This document shows, in pieces, positions 59,615-60,000 of a stretch of DNA of 60,000 nt; position 1 is the stretch's first letter, and every line of letters begins with the position of its first letter. The stretch covers positions 24,432,599 to 24,492,598 of the forward strand of contig NC_088309.1 in NCBI RefSeq assembly GCF_910592395.1, in the 5' to 3' direction. This stretch comes from Lineus longissimus (taxonomy: Eukaryota; Nemertea; Pilidiophora; Heteronemertea; Lineidae). Below the pieces are notes generated by a model, which was given only the letters and a program-made list of their open reading frames with translations, ran no database searches and was not told the DNA's origin. Made by a program: the position numbers and the translations under genes.

Positions 59615-60000
59615 TCACCAAGATAAAATTTTTATCTGCTTAATCTTATGATTCGACATGACTCGACGGAAATTTGCAAGTTGTTGGCTATGACTACATG
59701 CCAATAAAGGTTCTGAAAAAAACGGAGAGTGCTTCAAATTGGTCATGTTGACACCTCCTTCAGAGGGGCTCGGCTCATCACTCTTACTCCTACTTACAAT
59801 TCTGCCTTCAAAGCTATCTCTCATCCTCGGCAATAACCTCACGCTCCGGCTGCTTCCGTTAACAGGATTTTCAGCTCGCTCAAAGGAAGATTCAGACTCG
59901 ACCGGAAACCCCAATCTCACTTTACAAGCGCGACAAAGACAATTGGCGACATGTGATGTTTTGTACATTGGAAACTGAGGAGTTCGTGTTTTACCGATTC
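59615..60000 (-). CDS. Possible exon running off the window end (minus strand)
   Basis: An open frame on the minus strand remains open to base 60000 and ends at 59615. It encodes a Ser/Arg/Glu-rich hydrophilic segment (CLCRACKVRLGFPVE, RSKSDEPSPSEGG). A good donor (GAATT-gtaagt) occurs inside it at about 59807, so a coding exon could end there and the rest be intron. No family recognised. It may be chance. Confidence 0.25.
   Translation of the reverse strand, partial: IGKTRTPQFPMYKTSHVANCLCRACKVRLGFPVESESSFERAENPVNGSSRSVRLLPRMRDSFEGRIVSRSKSDEPSPSEGGVNMTNLKHSPFFSEPLLACSHSQQLANFRRVMSNHKIKQIKILSW

Noticed and set aside
1-60000. tRNA, rRNA or other known RNA genes
   Set aside because: I looked for tRNA B-box-like and hallmark sequences by eye and found none that fold convincingly; a covariance-model search would be decisive.

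Overview
The window is animal nuclear DNA. It has many short exons with GT-AG introns, long non-coding stretches, minisatellites and a miniature transposon. It is dominated by one extracellular-matrix gene, a fibrillin. The mix of a vertebrate-like fibrillin, small introns (mostly 150-900 nt), an MS4A-like membrane gene and FMRFamide-receptor-like GPCRs suggests a marine invertebrate. An invertebrate deuterostome or a lophotrochozoan would fit; I cannot name the species.

Region 1 (1-31.7 kb, + strand) is a fibrillin gene that enters the window already inside the coding region. I could place 62 coding exons (1712-30710). Joined, they give one open frame of 2,908 residues plus a stop, and every junction phase is consistent. 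The domain order is: two EGF, hybrid 1, cbEGF, EGF, TB1, an acidic Thr/Pro/Lys linker, EGF, five cbEGF, TB2, three cbEGF, hybrid 2, cbEGF, TB3, twelve cbEGF, TB4, two cbEGF, TB5, seven cbEGF, TB6, five cbEGF, TB7, six cbEGF, a degenerate last EGF, a furin site and an asprosin-like C-terminal domain. From TB2 to TB7 the counts equal those of human fibrillin-1 as I remember them. The signal peptide, the unique N-terminal domain and EGF1 must lie upstream of the window. The product would be secreted, cleaved at RSKR and assembled into microfibrils.

Region 2 (31.9-35.2 kb, - strand) converges on the fibrillin 3' end. It is a six-exon gene for a 512-residue membrane protein with eight predicted membrane segments. 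It looks like a four-segment MS4A/CD20-like unit duplicated inside one gene, with the exon pattern duplicated as well.

Region 3 (35.2-45.5 kb) shows no convincing gene. It holds a 32-bp minisatellite (about 40.0-40.27 kb) and one copy of a small dispersed repeat.

Region 4 (45.5-47.7 kb, - strand) has two intronless rhodopsin-family GPCR genes in tandem, 74 nt apart. The upstream one is FMRFamide-receptor-like. The downstream one is a strongly divergent paralogue.

Region 5 (47.7-60 kb) has no convincing gene. It holds a perfect 19-bp hairpin (49.5 kb), degenerate repeats (51.6-53.4 kb), a 565-bp miniature DNA transposon with terminal inverted repeats and a 9-bp target-site duplication (55.7-56.3 kb), and a second copy of the dispersed repeat (58.5 kb). 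One open frame on the - strand runs off the window end.

The most interesting points are the RGD motifs of this fibrillin (absent from TB4, present in TB7, one cbEGF and a linker), the histidine-rich asprosin-like tail, the internally duplicated MS4A-like protein, the closely spaced GPCR pair and the intact transposon.
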